Positions 18,607 through 27,566 of a stretch of 64,000 nt of DNA are shown piece by piece (the first letter of the stretch is position 1; the number at the start of each line of letters is the position of its first letter). Under the pieces are notes generated by a model that was not told the origin of the DNA, ran no database searches, and saw only the letters and a list, made by a program, of their open reading frames with translations. The stretch spans positions 47,171 through 111,170 of the forward strand of contig JAFUVF010000042.1 of NCBI GenBank assembly GCA_017483735.1. Reading direction: 5' to 3'. This stretch comes from Lachnospiraceae bacterium. GTDB lineage: Bacteria > Bacillota > Clostridia > Lachnospirales > Lachnospiraceae. A program made the position numbers and the translations under genes.

Positions 18607-19287
18607 ATGGAGCAGTACAAGCAGGAATTTATAGAGTTTATGGTGGATTCGAGGGTGCTTAAATTCGGCGAATTCACTTTGAAGAGCGGAAGGAAATCTC
18701 CGTTTTTTATGAATGCAGGGGCATACGTCACAGGCTCACAGCTAAAGAAGCTGGGAGAATACTATGCAAGGGCAATCCACGATGCATATGGGGATGATTT
18801 TGACGTACTCTTCGGTCCCGCCTACAAGGGCATACCCATCAGTGTGGTTACAGCCATAGCTTACAGTGAGCTCTATGGAAAGGAGATACGCTACTGCTCT
18901 GACAGAAAAGAGGAAAAGGATCACGGCGCAGACAAGGGAAGTTTTCTGGGCAGCGCTTTAAAGGATGGCGACAGGGTAGTGATGATAGAGGATGTTACTA
19001 CCTCGGGAAAGTCAATGGAGGAAACCGTTCCGAAGGTGCGGGGAGCCGCAGATGTTAAGATAATCGGTCTTATGGTGTCATTAAACAGGCAGGAAAGAGG
19101 TACATCCGAGGGCAAATCCGCACTTGATGAGATAAAAGAAAAATATGGCTTTGAGACCAGAGCCATCGTAAATATGGATGAGGTCGTTGAGGCTCTCTAC
19201 AACAGACCCATAAACGGAGAGGTCATCATAGACGATAAGATAAAGGCTGCAATAGACGAGTATTACAAGGAATATGGATGCAGATAG
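18607..19287 (+). CDS. pyrE: Orotate phosphoribosyltransferase
   Basis: 226 residues behind AAAGGGG. The N-terminal FTLKSGRKSPFFMNAG is the typical OPRTase opening, FGPAYKGIPISV binds substrate, and the flexible loop RKEEKDHGA carries catalytic Lys residues. VVMIEDVTTSGKSMEE is the PRPP loop. It condenses orotate with PRPP to give OMP, feeding pyrF 500 bp upstream. PRPP may come from the prs variant in this window. Confidence 0.95.
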   Translation: MEQYKQEFIEFMVDSRVLKFGEFTLKSGRKSPFFMNAGAYVTGSQLKKLGEYYARAIHDAYGDDFDVLFGPAYKGIPISVVTAIAYSELYGKEIRYCSDRKEEKDHGADKGSFLGSALKDGDRVVMIEDVTTSGKSMEETVPKVRGAADVKIIGLMVSLNRQERGTSEGKSALDEIKEKYGFETRAIVNMDEVVEALYNRPINGEVIIDDKIKAAIDEYYKEYGCR

Positions 19288-19302
19288 GATATGGAGGAGA
19301 AT

Positions 19303-19458
19303 ATGAACGAAGAAAAGCTTTACAAGGTACTTAAGAGAAGCGGCGGCTGGAACATCGCTTTGGGCGTGTTTACGCTTGTATGCGGCATTACCACGGGCAT
19401 ACTTCTTATAATAAGTGGAGCAAAGCTTCTTGCTGGCAAGGGAAAGCTCTTATTCTAA
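19303..19458 (+). CDS. Small membrane protein, 51 residues
   Basis: An open frame of 51 codons starting at ATG 19303, with GGAGGA six bases upstream, 16 bases after pyrE. After a charged N-terminus (NEEKLYKVLKRSGGW) there is one 25-residue hydrophobic helix rich in Gly/Ile/Leu and a short basic tail. It stops seven bases before the next gene. The good ribosome binding site, tight spacing and clean single-TM profile support a real gene. The next gene also encodes a small membrane protein, so the two may work together. No function is recognised. Confidence 0.6.
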   Translation: MNEEKLYKVLKRSGGWNIALGVFTLVCGITTGILLIISGAKLLAGKGKLLF

Positions 19459-19464
19459 GGGATA

Positions 19465-19782
19465 ATGCCTAAGAATCGATATATATATACAACGAAGCGT
19501 CATTCGAAGCGCTCGATAATGGCGGCGATCCTGGGGGGTATAAGTCTCGTTTCGCTGATATATGTTATATGGCTGGCTTATACCGCAGGAGGAAACGTCA
19601 AACAAAGCTATGGCTTTGCGGGAATGTTTGCGGCGCTTTTTTCGGTAACGGGCTTCATAATCTCGGTATATTCGGTAAGACAGAAGGATTGGTTCAAGAT
19701 ATTTCCCATATTGGGAATAGTCTTTAACTCCTTTAGTCTTATTTTGCTTGTTATAATTCTGGAACTGGCGTGGCAGCTATAA
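19465..19782 (+). CDS. Small three-helix membrane protein (DUF6142-like)
   Basis: 105 residues with a basic N-terminus (TTKRHSKRS) and three hydrophobic segments: about 18-38 (AAILGGISLVSLIYVIWL), 50-68 (GMFAALFSVTGFIISVY) and 78-103 (FPILGIVFNSFSLILLVII). The pattern matches what is remembered of the DUF6142 family; a profile search would confirm it. Function unknown. It follows the 51-residue membrane protein by six bases and is followed by a peptidase gene 15 bases later, all apparently in the pyrE transcript. Confidence 0.65.
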   Translation: MPKNRYIYTTKRHSKRSIMAAILGGISLVSLIYVIWLAYTAGGNVKQSYGFAGMFAALFSVTGFIISVYSVRQKDWFKIFPILGIVFNSFSLILLVIILELAWQL

Positions 19783-19797
19783 GGAGGTTTACATAAT

Positions 19798-21813
19798 ATG
19801 GGAAAACTGTTATTCGGAGATTTTGTAAATGCTGTCTCCGATTTTTTTGATATCATAGACGAAGAGCGGGATTTCCTTAAAAATACGGGGATTTTCAATG
19901 CGTCCTTTGAAGAGCTTGCCGAAAGGAACAAAAGGCTCTTTTTTGACGTAGCGCATAATTATGACAAAAGCTTTGCAAATCCTGAATATGCGGTCAAGAC
20001 GCTGGGAGAGGAATGCGGAAGCATTATTTCTGCATTTTATGCGGAAATGCGCTCTGTCATAGGCTTTGTATATGAGGGGGATAATGAGGAGATAGAGCTT
20101 AGAAGAGGAATGCTTCAAGCTCTGCGTGATGCGCTTAAGCTAGCGGAAAGTGGTGGAAAAATGCCGGATCCATCACATCTTAAAGAGCTTTTCTCAAATA
20201 CGGTAAAAGGATATACCGAAAGAGCGTCGCTGAAGAAGGTTTCAAGTCTCGTAAATCCGGATAATACATTCCTTACAGATATCTTGATGAAGTCTGACTT
20301 AGAGGACTTAAGATATCTCTATGCATATGGCGAATATATTTCAGCGAATGAGTTAAAGATTGCGGAATATCTGAATTCACTTTCCGATGAAAAGCTTAAT
20401 AAGATGGCGGATACCTATACGGAGGGCTATATCAGGGGCTTTGAGCTCACTGGAAAGGATCTTTCCAAAAAGAAAACCGTGGATATCCGTTATAATATCG
20501 GCTTTGAGAGGATGATGAGAAGGGCTGTGGATAATTTTGAAAAAATCGGACTGCGTCCGATAATCTACAGGGCAGCCTCAAGTGTTCTGTACAATGCCTC
20601 AATATTCAAGGTGGGAGTGCAGTCTACATCCTGCAACAGACAGTATGAATATGACCATAAGGATGACAAGGCGCTCTTTTTTGACTGGGATTATGTAAAC
20701 CTAAAGCTTTCGGCAATGGAAAATGCCTTCGAAAAATATAAGGAGGAAGCCCGTGGCTATGCTGGCCCTGCTGTGGTAGAGACCTTTGGTAAGCCGGATT
20801 TTGCACCTGTAATAAAGCCGGAATGCGTACAGATGTTAGCTGAACAAAACGAGCTTTCGGTGGAGTATAAGAGCCGCTTGGGGATATTACAGAGGCAGTA
20901 TATTCTTGAGGAGGAGAGAAGCTTTACCATAATTGCATTCCCCATGCCGGAGATAAAAAGCTGTCTGCCAGATGCTTCGGATTCCGGTTTCTCTAAATTT
21001 TTCGATGAAGTGATAGCAGTAAATACGCTTGATTATCAGATGTACAGGGATATTCAGGCGACGATGATAGAGACCTTAAACAAAGCGGATTATTGTATTG
21101 TACGGGGAATGAACGGAAATAAAACGGATATCAGGGTAGAGTTATGTAAACTTAAAAACCCGGAAAAAGAAACCATTTTTGAAAACTGCGTGGCGGATGT
21201 AAATATTCCCGTGGGGGAGGTGTTCACATCGCCGGTATTGAAGGGGACAAGCGGAATATTGAATGTAAGCCGGGTCTTCTTAAATGGGCTTGAATACAAA
21301 AATCTTACCATTGAATTTAAGGACGGCATGATAGAGTCCTATTCCTGCGATAATTTCGATTCCGAGGATAAGAACAGGAATTTTATAAACGAAAATGTGC
21401 TGTACAGGCACAAAAGCCTTCCCATGGGGGAATTTGCCATAGGCACCAATACCACCGCCTACACTATGGCAAGAAAATACAATATTTCAGGGAAGCTTCC
21501 GATACTTATAGCCGAAAAGACAGGTCCGCACTTTGCCGTGGGGGATACCTGCTATTCCCATGCGGAAGATATTGCGGTGTTCAATCCTGACGGGAAGGAG
21601 ATAGTCGCAAGGGATAACGAGATAAGCATTTTGAGGAAAAGCAAGGATGCAAAGAACGCTTATTTCAATTGTCATACGGATATTACAATTCCCTATGATG
21701 AGCTGGGGGAGCTGAGCGCAGTAACGAAGGACGGAAGTGTTATAAATATCATAAAAAATGGGAGATTTGTGCTTCCGGGAACGGAAGAATTAAACGATGC
21801 TCTGAAAAACTGA
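19798..21813 (+). CDS. M29-family metallo-aminopeptidase
   Basis: 671 residues behind AAGGAGG. The C-terminal ~350 residues carry the M29 (AmpS/aminopeptidase T) pattern: NIPVGEVFTSPV with a metal-binding Glu, LPMGEFAIGTNT with a second, and KTGPHFAVGDTCY with a conserved His-Asp context. Known relatives cut N-terminal residues from peptides using two metal ions. The ~300-residue N-terminal portion is an extra helical region not found in the ~410-residue classical enzymes. It may be a substrate gate or dimer domain. The protein has no signal peptide and should be cytoplasmic. Confidence 0.85.
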   Translation: MGKLLFGDFVNAVSDFFDIIDEERDFLKNTGIFNASFEELAERNKRLFFDVAHNYDKSFANPEYAVKTLGEECGSIISAFYAEMRSVIGFVYEGDNEEIELRRGMLQALRDALKLAESGGKMPDPSHLKELFSNTVKGYTERASLKKVSSLVNPDNTFLTDILMKSDLEDLRYLYAYGEYISANELKIAEYLNSLSDEKLNKMADTYTEGYIRGFELTGKDLSKKKTVDIRYNIGFERMMRRAVDNFEKIGLRPIIYRAASSVLYNASIFKVGVQSTSCNRQYEYDHKDDKALFFDWDYVNLKLSAMENAFEKYKEEARGYAGPAVVETFGKPDFAPVIKPECVQMLAEQNELSVEYKSRLGILQRQYILEEERSFTIIAFPMPEIKSCLPDASDSGFSKFFDEVIAVNTLDYQMYRDIQATMIETLNKADYCIVRGMNGNKTDIRVELCKLKNPEKETIFENCVADVNIPVGEVFTSPVLKGTSGILNVSRVFLNGLEYKNLTIEFKDGMIESYSCDNFDSEDKNRNFINENVLYRHKSLPMGEFAIGTNTTAYTMARKYNISGKLPILIAEKTGPHFAVGDTCYSHAEDIAVFNPDGKEIVARDNEISILRKSKDAKNAYFNCHTDITIPYDELGELSAVTKDGSVINIIKNGRFVLPGTEELNDALKN

Positions 21814-21949
21814 CACGGGTGGCAGATATTGTGGAGCTCGTAAAGTAAATATCAATATTTTGTGATTTTTTTCAAATAGTATATTGCATATTTTGTGGTT
21901 TTACATTAAACTATGTAAAGGTATGACTAATGATGGAGGAATATTTGTT

Positions 21950-22459
21950 ATGGCACTGGTATCCATAGTGATGGGAAGCGATTCCGATATGCCCGTAATG
22001 GCTAAGGCGGCGGACATCCTTGAGGAGTTAGATATTTCTTATGAGATGAATATAATAAGCGCTCACAGGGAGCCGGATACATTTTTCGAATATGCGAAGA
22101 ATGCGGAAGGGCGAGGGATTAAGGTCATAATCGCAGGCGCAGGTATGGCGGCGCATCTGCCGGGAATGTGTGCGGCATTGTTTCCACTGCCGGTAATAGG
22201 TATACCTATGCATACCACTTCATTAGGAGGCAGGGATTCCCTCTATTCAATAGTGCAGATGCCAAGCGGCATTCCCGTTGCGACGGTTGCGATAAACGGA
22301 GGCGCAAATGCGGCTCTTCTTGCGGCGAAGATATTGGCGGTCTCTGATGACGAGCTTCTTAAGAGGCTGAAGAAGTACTCTGAGAGCTTGAAGGAACAGG
22401 TGGAAAAGAAGGACGAAAGACTCAAGGAAGTCGGATATAAGAAGTATTCGGATAAATAA
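21950..22459 (+). CDS. purE: 5-(carboxyamino)imidazole ribonucleotide mutase
   Basis: ATG 21950 was chosen for its GGAGG and because ALVSIVMGSDSDMPVM, the class I PurE opening, starts there. 169 residues. SAHREPD, GAGMAAHLPG and QMPSGIPVATVAI are the active-site segments. It converts N5-CAIR to CAIR in purine synthesis. First gene of a purE-purM-purN-purD run. The 136-bp AT-rich leader shows no fold like a purine riboswitch; control is unclear. The partner purK is not in the window. Confidence 0.95.
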   Translation: MALVSIVMGSDSDMPVMAKAADILEELDISYEMNIISAHREPDTFFEYAKNAEGRGIKVIIAGAGMAAHLPGMCAALFPLPVIGIPMHTTSLGGRDSLYSIVQMPSGIPVATVAINGGANAALLAAKILAVSDDELLKRLKKYSESLKEQVEKKDERLKEVGYKKYSDK

Positions 22460-22485
22460 CAGGCGGAAGCATTTAAGGAGAGAAG

Positions 22486-23511
22486 ATGGATTACAAGCAC
22501 GCAGGTGTGGATATAGAAGCGGGATACCGCTCGGTTGAGCTTATCAAGGAATTTGTTAAGGAAACGAACCGTCCCGAGGTAATGGGAGGTCTGGGAGGCT
22601 TCTCGGGAGCCTTCTCAATGGCGGCGCTCAAGGGTATGGAGGAGCCGGTGCTTTTGTCCGGTACTGACGGAGTAGGTACGAAGATAAAGCTGGCGTTTCT
22701 TATGGACAAGCACGATACGGTAGGTATTGACTGCGTGGCAATGTGTGTAAATGATGTGGCATGCGCAGGCGGAGAGCCCTTGTTTTTCCTTGATTATATA
22801 GCATGCGGCAAAAATTATCCCGAAAAAATAGCGCAGATAGTAAAGGGTGTTGCCGAGGGCTGCAAGCAGGCAGGCTGTGCCCTGATAGGCGGAGAGACTG
22901 CGGAGCATCCGGGGCTTATGCCGGAGGATGAGTACGACCTTGCGGGCTTTACCGTGGGAGCAGCCGACAAAAAGGAGCTGATCACGGGAGAGGATATAAA
23001 GGCGGAGGATGTGCTTGTAGGCATTGCGTCATCAGGGGTACATTCAAACGGCTTTTCTCTGGTAAGAAAGGTATTTGAGATGACGAAGGACAGTCTTGAT
23101 ACCTATTATGACGAGCTCGGAGGAACTTTGGGAGAGACGCTTATCACTCCCACCAGAATATATGTCAGGGCGCTCAAGGCCCTTAAGGATGCAGGAATAA
23201 AGATAAAGGGCTGCAGCCACATAACCGGAGGGGGCTTCTATGAGAATATACCAAGAATGCTTCCGGACGGAATAAGAGCGGTTGTTAAAAAGGACAGCTA
23301 TGATATACCGCCAATTTTTAAGCTTATACAGAGTAAGGGCAATATAGCTGAGGAAATGATGTATAATACCTTTAACTGCGGTCTGGGAATGGTGCTTGCG
23401 ATCGACAAGGATATTGCAGATAAGGCAGTGGAGATCCTGGGAGGGGCAGGAGAAAAAGCATACATAGTGGGAGCCTGCGAAAGCGGAGAAAAGGGTGTGA
23501 CCCTATGTTAA
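22486..23511 (+). CDS. purM: Phosphoribosylformylglycinamidine cyclo-ligase (AIR synthetase)
   Basis: 341 residues. [19 protein letters not shown] at the start, [36 protein letters not shown] and [20 protein letters not shown] are hallmark PurM segments of the ATP-grasp-unrelated PurM/SelD fold. It closes the imidazole ring of AIR using ATP. The stop overlaps the start of purN by seven bases, so the two are translationally coupled. Confidence 0.96.
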   Translation: MDYKHAGVDIEAGYRSVELIKEFVKETNRPEVMGGLGGFSGAFSMAALKGMEEPVLLSGTDGVGTKIKLAFLMDKHDTVGIDCVAMCVNDVACAGGEPLFFLDYIACGKNYPEKIAQIVKGVAEGCKQAGCALIGGETAEHPGLMPEDEYDLAGFTVGAADKKELITGEDIKAEDVLVGIASSGVHSNGFSLVRKVFEMTKDSLDTYYDELGGTLGETLITPTRIYVRALKALKDAGIKIKGCSHITGGGFYENIPRMLPDGIRAVVKKDSYDIPPIFKLIQSKGNIAEEMMYNTFNCGLGMVLAIDKDIADKAVEILGGAGEKAYIVGACESGEKGVTLC

Positions 23512-24128
23512 ACATTACGGTTTTAGTATCCGGCGGCGGAACAAATCTTCAGGCAATAATTGACGGCATAGAGAACAAAACCGTGACTAATACGAGGATT
23601 GTTTCCGTAATTTCAAATAATAAGGGCGTAAAGAGCTTAGAGAGAGCGCAGAAAGCAGGAATACCTGCTGAGTGCGTGTCACCCAAGGATTATGAAAGCA
23701 GGGAAGCCTTCAACGAGGCGCTTCTTTCGAAGGTAAACGAATATAAGCCGGATTTGGTAGTGCTGGCAGGCTTTCTGGTGGCTATACCGAAGGCGATGGT
23801 GGAGGCATACGAGAACAGGATAATAAATATACATCCCTCTCTCATCCCCTCTTTCTGCGGAGTGGGATATTACGGGCTTAAGGTTCACGAAAGAGCGCTT
23901 GAAAGAGGCGTGAAGGTCACAGGGGCAACAGTGCATTTTGTGAATGAAGGAATGGACGAGGGGCCTATAATAGACCAGAGGGCTGTGTATATAGAGGATA
24001 ATGATACGCCGGAGATACTTCAAAAAAGGGTTATGGAGCAGGCGGAGTGGATAATACTTCCCAAGGCTATAGACGATATAGCAAACGGGAGGCTAGAGGT
24101 TATTGACAAAAGGGTTATAAGAAAATAA
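23505..24128 (+). CDS. purN: Phosphoribosylglycinamide formyltransferase
   Basis: 207 residues. [15 protein letters not shown] at the start, [12 protein letters not shown], the catalytic segment [10 protein letters not shown] (Asn-His pair) and the [17 protein letters not shown] loop with the catalytic Asp identify PurN. It formylates GAR using 10-formyl-tetrahydrofolate, linking to the folate genes thyA/folA near 36 kb. Overlaps purM by seven bases; purD follows after 15 bp. Confidence 0.95.
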   Translation: MLNITVLVSGGGTNLQAIIDGIENKTVTNTRIVSVISNNKGVKSLERAQKAGIPAECVSPKDYESREAFNEALLSKVNEYKPDLVVLAGFLVAIPKAMVEAYENRIINIHPSLIPSFCGVGYYGLKVHERALERGVKVTGATVHFVNEGMDEGPIIDQRAVYIEDNDTPEILQKRVMEQAEWIILPKAIDDIANGRLEVIDKRVIRK

Positions 24129-24143
24129 TATCAGGAGAATGCT

Positions 24144-25418
24144 GTGAAGATACTCATAATAGGAAGCGGCGGAAGAGAGCACGCAATAGCTGCCGCAGTG
24201 AAGAAAAGCAAAAGAGTTGATAAGATATACTGTGCTCCGGGAAATGCGGGAATAGGGCAGCTTGCTGAGTGTGTTCCGATTAACGCAATGGAATTTGACA
24301 AACTTGTCACATTTGCAAAGGAAAAGGAAATCGACCTTACTGTAGTGGGGATGGATGACCCCCTTGTGGGCGGTATTGTGGATGAATTCGAGAAAGCAGG
24401 CTTAAGAGTGTTTGGCCCAAGAAAGAATGCTGCGATTCTGGAGGGAAGCAAGGCCTTTTCCAAGGAGCTTATGAAAAAGTACAATATTCCCACCGCCTCA
24501 TATGAGACCTTTGATAATGCGGCTGCTGCCGAGAATTATTTAAAAACCAAGGCAGACTTCCCCATTGTCTTAAAGGCTGACGGGCTTGCGTTAGGCAAGG
24601 GCGTACTCATATGCAGCAATCTTGATGAGGCGCTGGACGGGGTCAAGACCATAATGGTTGACAAAAAATTCGGAAGCTCCGGAGATAAGCTTGTCATAGA
24701 GGAATTTATGACGGGGAGAGAGGTGTCCGTGCTGTCGTTTGTGGACGGAAAGACCATACGCATAATGACCTCGGCACAGGATCACAAGAGAGCCGGCGAC
24801 GGCGATACCGGACTTAACACAGGAGGAATGGGAACCTTTTCTCCCAGCCCTTTCTATACAGATGAGGTGGATCGCTTCTGCAAGGAGCATATATATCAGA
24901 AGACAGTGGATGCCATGGCGGCGGAGGGCAGAGAGTTCAAGGGAGTAATCTTCTTCGGACTTATGCTCACAGAAAAGGGTCCCAGAGTGCTGGAATACAA
25001 TGCACGCTTCGGGGATCCGGAGGCACAGGTGGTGCTTCCCAGAATGAAGAACGATATAATTGATGTGTTTGAGGCCTGCGTAGACGGAACCCTTGACAGA
25101 ATAGATCTGCAGTTTGAGGACAACGCTGCGGTATGCGTAGTGCTTGCAAGCAAGGGATATCCTGTGTCCTATGAGAAGGGCTTTGAGATAAGAGGCCTTG
25201 AAAGATTTGAAAAAGAGGACGGATATTACTGTTTCCATGCGGGAAGTAAGCTCTCCAACGGGAAAATAGTCACAAACGGCGGAAGAGTTCTGGGTGTGAC
25301 AGCAAAGGGTAAGGATCTTAAGGAAGCCCGTGCCAATGCCTACAAGGCAACGGAATGGGTGGACTTTGATAATAAATATATGAGAAACGATATAGGTAAA
25401 GCGATAGATGAGGCATAG
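24144..25418 (+). CDS. purD: Phosphoribosylamine-glycine ligase
   Basis: 424 residues with a GTG start behind AGGAGA. KILIIGSGGREHAIA at the start, the ATP-grasp region FPIVLKADGLALGKGV, NTGGMGTFSP and RFGDPEAQVVLPR are typical PurD motifs. It joins glycine to phosphoribosylamine. Last of four purine genes. Its final codons overlap the upstream sequence of the SH3 protein gene, which begins 41 bases later with its own strong ribosome binding site. Confidence 0.96.
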   Translation: MKILIIGSGGREHAIAAAVKKSKRVDKIYCAPGNAGIGQLAECVPINAMEFDKLVTFAKEKEIDLTVVGMDDPLVGGIVDEFEKAGLRVFGPRKNAAILEGSKAFSKELMKKYNIPTASYETFDNAAAAENYLKTKADFPIVLKADGLALGKGVLICSNLDEALDGVKTIMVDKKFGSSGDKLVIEEFMTGREVSVLSFVDGKTIRIMTSAQDHKRAGDGDTGLNTGGMGTFSPSPFYTDEVDRFCKEHIYQKTVDAMAAEGREFKGVIFFGLMLTEKGPRVLEYNARFGDPEAQVVLPRMKNDIIDVFEACVDGTLDRIDLQFEDNAAVCVVLASKGYPVSYEKGFEIRGLERFEKEDGYYCFHAGSKLSNGKIVTNGGRVLGVTAKGKDLKEARANAYKATEWVDFDNKYMRNDIGKAIDEA

Positions 25419-25458
25419 CCGGAGTATCGGGCGCATCGAGCGTATTATGGAGGTAGAA

Positions 25459-27057
25459 ATGAAAAAATCAAACGTCATTAAAGCAATCAGTACTGCTGCG
25501 GTTGTAGGCATCGCAGTATTACAGCTGTCTTTCACAAGCTTTGCTGCCACCGCAGGTAAGGTCACTGGGGATAGTGTAAAGATCCGAAAGGAGGCAAGCA
25601 CCTCGTCTTCGGAGATGGGAAGAGCGAACAAGGATACTTCAGTTACCATAAACGGGCAGGTTACAGGCTCTGACGGAAAGGTCTGGTATCAGATAAGCTA
25701 TAACGGAGGAACTGCATATATCCGCTCAGATTTCGTGTCCATAACGGATGGCTCGACTCCTGAAACGCTTACCACTACTGCCACCACGAACGGTGCAACT
25801 ACAGCCAACAGCACAACCACTACCACGAACAGCAGCACCACCTCAAATACAGCCACAACATCGGAAACTCCGGCGAATGTGACAGCCGTGAATCCTATCT
25901 CCGCCACGATAAAGGGAGGAAATGCAGTAAGGGTAAGGGCTAATGCCTCCACCACCAGCAATATTCAGGCGACGGTGGCCAGCGGAGAAACCGTTACCGT
26001 TACCGGAACCGCAACGAGCTCCGACGGAAAAACCTGGTATCAGGTTAGCTTTACAAAATCCGGCTCCGAAGTAACAGGCTTTGTAAGAGAGGATTATCTG
26101 GATGTGGATACTACAGCATTGTCTGAAGCCTCTGCCGAGCCCTCAATAGATGTTACCGAGCTGGGAGAGACGGGAGGAGAAGCAGAGCCCGAGGTTACGG
26201 AGGAAACCGATGCCAGATATGAGGTTAGACTTGTGGATGGCGACTGGAAGCTCATAGACAATGAGGGCGGTGAAAACGGAAGCGGAGTGCAGTACAGCAT
26301 TGAGAAGACCATAAATGCCGTGGATTCCAACGAAAAGCTCTATACTGCGGAGAAGGAAAAGGCAGATAAGTTCCAGATAATAGTTATTGTGCTCGCAATC
26401 ATAGTAATCCTTATGGCGGCAGTGCTGACATGGCTTATCTTTAAGCTTAAGGACAGCGCAGTCGACAGAGATTTCTCCGAGGCAGGTTCCAAGAAGAAAA
26501 ATGCTCCGACAGCCCGCAGTGAGAGGGCAAGAAGTGCTGACAGACCTGCAAGAAGCGCAGACAGAGAGAGAAGCCGTGAGAGAGGAGAGAGAAGCGCAAG
26601 AAGTCTTGAAAGGGACAGAAGTGCAAGAAGAGAGCTCTCCGAGGAGGAGAGAGCGGCGAGAAGAGCCCGCAGAGAGGGCGGAGAGATGCGCAGGGAGCGC
26701 AGCGAGGACGGAAGGAGTATGCAGCGTCCTGCACAGGGAAGAACTATACGGCCTGACGGCAGACCCACCAGACCTTCATCCGAAAGACCTGTTTCGGTGG
26801 AACGCAATGAGGAGAGACGTCCTTCCAGCGAACAGCTCCCTACTGAGAATGTGACAGCACCAGAGTATTCGGAGATAAATGATCCCGAAAAGGCAAGGAC
26901 GAGAGGCGAGAGACCTGAGCGTCCTGAACGTTCCGACAGACCGGCGAGAAATGAGGCTGACGGCAGACCGGCAAAGAGACGTCCCAACAGCTTCAACGGA
27001 GATGAGGATGACGATCTCGAATTTGAATATCTCAACTGGGACGGCGACGAGGAATAA
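25459..27057 (+). CDS. Exported two-SH3-domain protein with membrane helix and Arg/Ser/Glu-rich cytoplasmic tail
   Basis: ATG 25459 has GGAGGT upstream and starts a signal-peptide-like helix ending SFTSFAATAG. 532 residues. Two bacterial SH3 domains occur at about 32-88 (SVKIRKEASTSSSEMG, VWYQISYNGG) and 155-210 (AVRVRANASTTSNIQ, TWYQVSF). A Thr/Ser/Asn-rich linker separates them. After an acidic stretch, a transmembrane helix (~305-330, IIVIVLAIIVILMAAVLTWLIF) is followed by ~180 residues packed with Arg, Ser, Glu and Pro. SH3b domains bind peptidoglycan, so the N-terminal part should face the wall and the tail the cytoplasm. Function unknown. Confidence 0.75.
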   Translation: MKKSNVIKAISTAAVVGIAVLQLSFTSFAATAGKVTGDSVKIRKEASTSSSEMGRANKDTSVTINGQVTGSDGKVWYQISYNGGTAYIRSDFVSITDGSTPETLTTTATTNGATTANSTTTTTNSSTTSNTATTSETPANVTAVNPISATIKGGNAVRVRANASTTSNIQATVASGETVTVTGTATSSDGKTWYQVSFTKSGSEVTGFVREDYLDVDTTALSEASAEPSIDVTELGETGGEAEPEVTEETDARYEVRLVDGDWKLIDNEGGENGSGVQYSIEKTINAVDSNEKLYTAEKEKADKFQIIVIVLAIIVILMAAVLTWLIFKLKDSAVDRDFSEAGSKKKNAPTARSERARSADRPARSADRERSRERGERSARSLERDRSARRELSEEERAARRARREGGEMRRERSEDGRSMQRPAQGRTIRPDGRPTRPSSERPVSVERNEERRPSSEQLPTENVTAPEYSEINDPEKARTRGERPERPERSDRPARNEADGRPAKRRPNSFNGDEDDDLEFEYLNWDGDEE

Positions 27058-27082
27058 GTTTTTAAATTTAATATAATGTTTA

Positions 27083-27111
27083 TTGTTGACAGTCTCTCTT
27101 TCTGTTATAAT
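27083..27111 (+). promoter_or_regulatory. Promoter of the GntR-clpC operon
   Basis: An extended -10 TGTTATAAT (TATAAT at 27106-27111) has TTGTTG at 27083-27088 with a 17-bp spacer; a TTGACA overlaps it at 27086 but at only 14 bp. The -10 is 40 bases before the TTG start of the GntR gene. Confidence 0.6.
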
Positions 27112-27151
27112 CTCGTTAGAACATACGTGATTGCAAAAGGAGGGGCTGTTT

Positions 27152-27526
27152 TTGTATATAGAGATTGATTTTAACTCTGATGAAGCTCTGTACCTTCAGC
27201 TGTGTAACCAGATAATAATGGGAATCGCCACATCAAGATTTCATGAGGGAGACCCGCTTCCGAGTGTCCGTGCGCTTGCGGAGGCTATAGGAATAAATAT
27301 GCACACCGTAAATAAGGCATATTCAGTGCTTCGTGACGAGGGTTATGTGCGTGTGGACAGGAGAAGGGGTACCGTGATAGCCGTGGATATAGATGAGCTG
27401 CGGGCAAGGGAGGAGTTAAAGAAAAATCTTAAGGTTCTTCTGGCAAGAAGCTCCTGCAAAAATATTCCCAAAAGGGAAGTGCATGAGCTTATAGATGAGA
27501 TATACGGAGAGTACGAAACATATTGA
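27152..27526 (+). CDS. GntR-family transcriptional regulator (YtrA-like, short)
   Basis: 124 residues from TTG 27152, chosen because AAAGGAGG lies just upstream; the TTG at 27131 precedes that site. Winged-helix region: ALYLQLCNQIIMGIATSRF, GDPLPSVRALAEAIGINMHTVNKAY, LRDEGYVRVDRRRGTVIAV. There is no large effector domain, only ~45 helical residues, as in YtrA-type regulators. It lies 40 bp upstream of clpC in the same direction, the position that ctsR occupies in Bacillus. It may therefore control clpC, which is inference. Confidence 0.88.
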   Translation: MYIEIDFNSDEALYLQLCNQIIMGIATSRFHEGDPLPSVRALAEAIGINMHTVNKAYSVLRDEGYVRVDRRRGTVIAVDIDELRAREELKKNLKVLLARSSCKNIPKREVHELIDEIYGEYETY

Positions 27527-27566
27527 AGGGCGGAATGCCAATATAATTTGGAGGATTTTAGCATAA

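Noticed and set aside
21814..21949. Purine riboswitch in the purE leader
   Set aside because: The 136-bp leader is AT-rich and lacks the paired loops and junction of the purine aptamer; only the promoter-like AT tract was seen.
24591..25649. 352-codon open frame on the - strand across purD and the SH3 gene start
   Set aside because: It is the antisense of well-identified coding sequence, has Cys/Ile/Leu-rich composition without a domain, and no ribosome binding site.
26340..27035. 231-codon Ser/Leu-rich open frame on the - strand
   Set aside because: Mirror image of the Arg/Ser/Glu-rich tail of the SH3 protein; the composition is a by-product of that repeat-like sequence.
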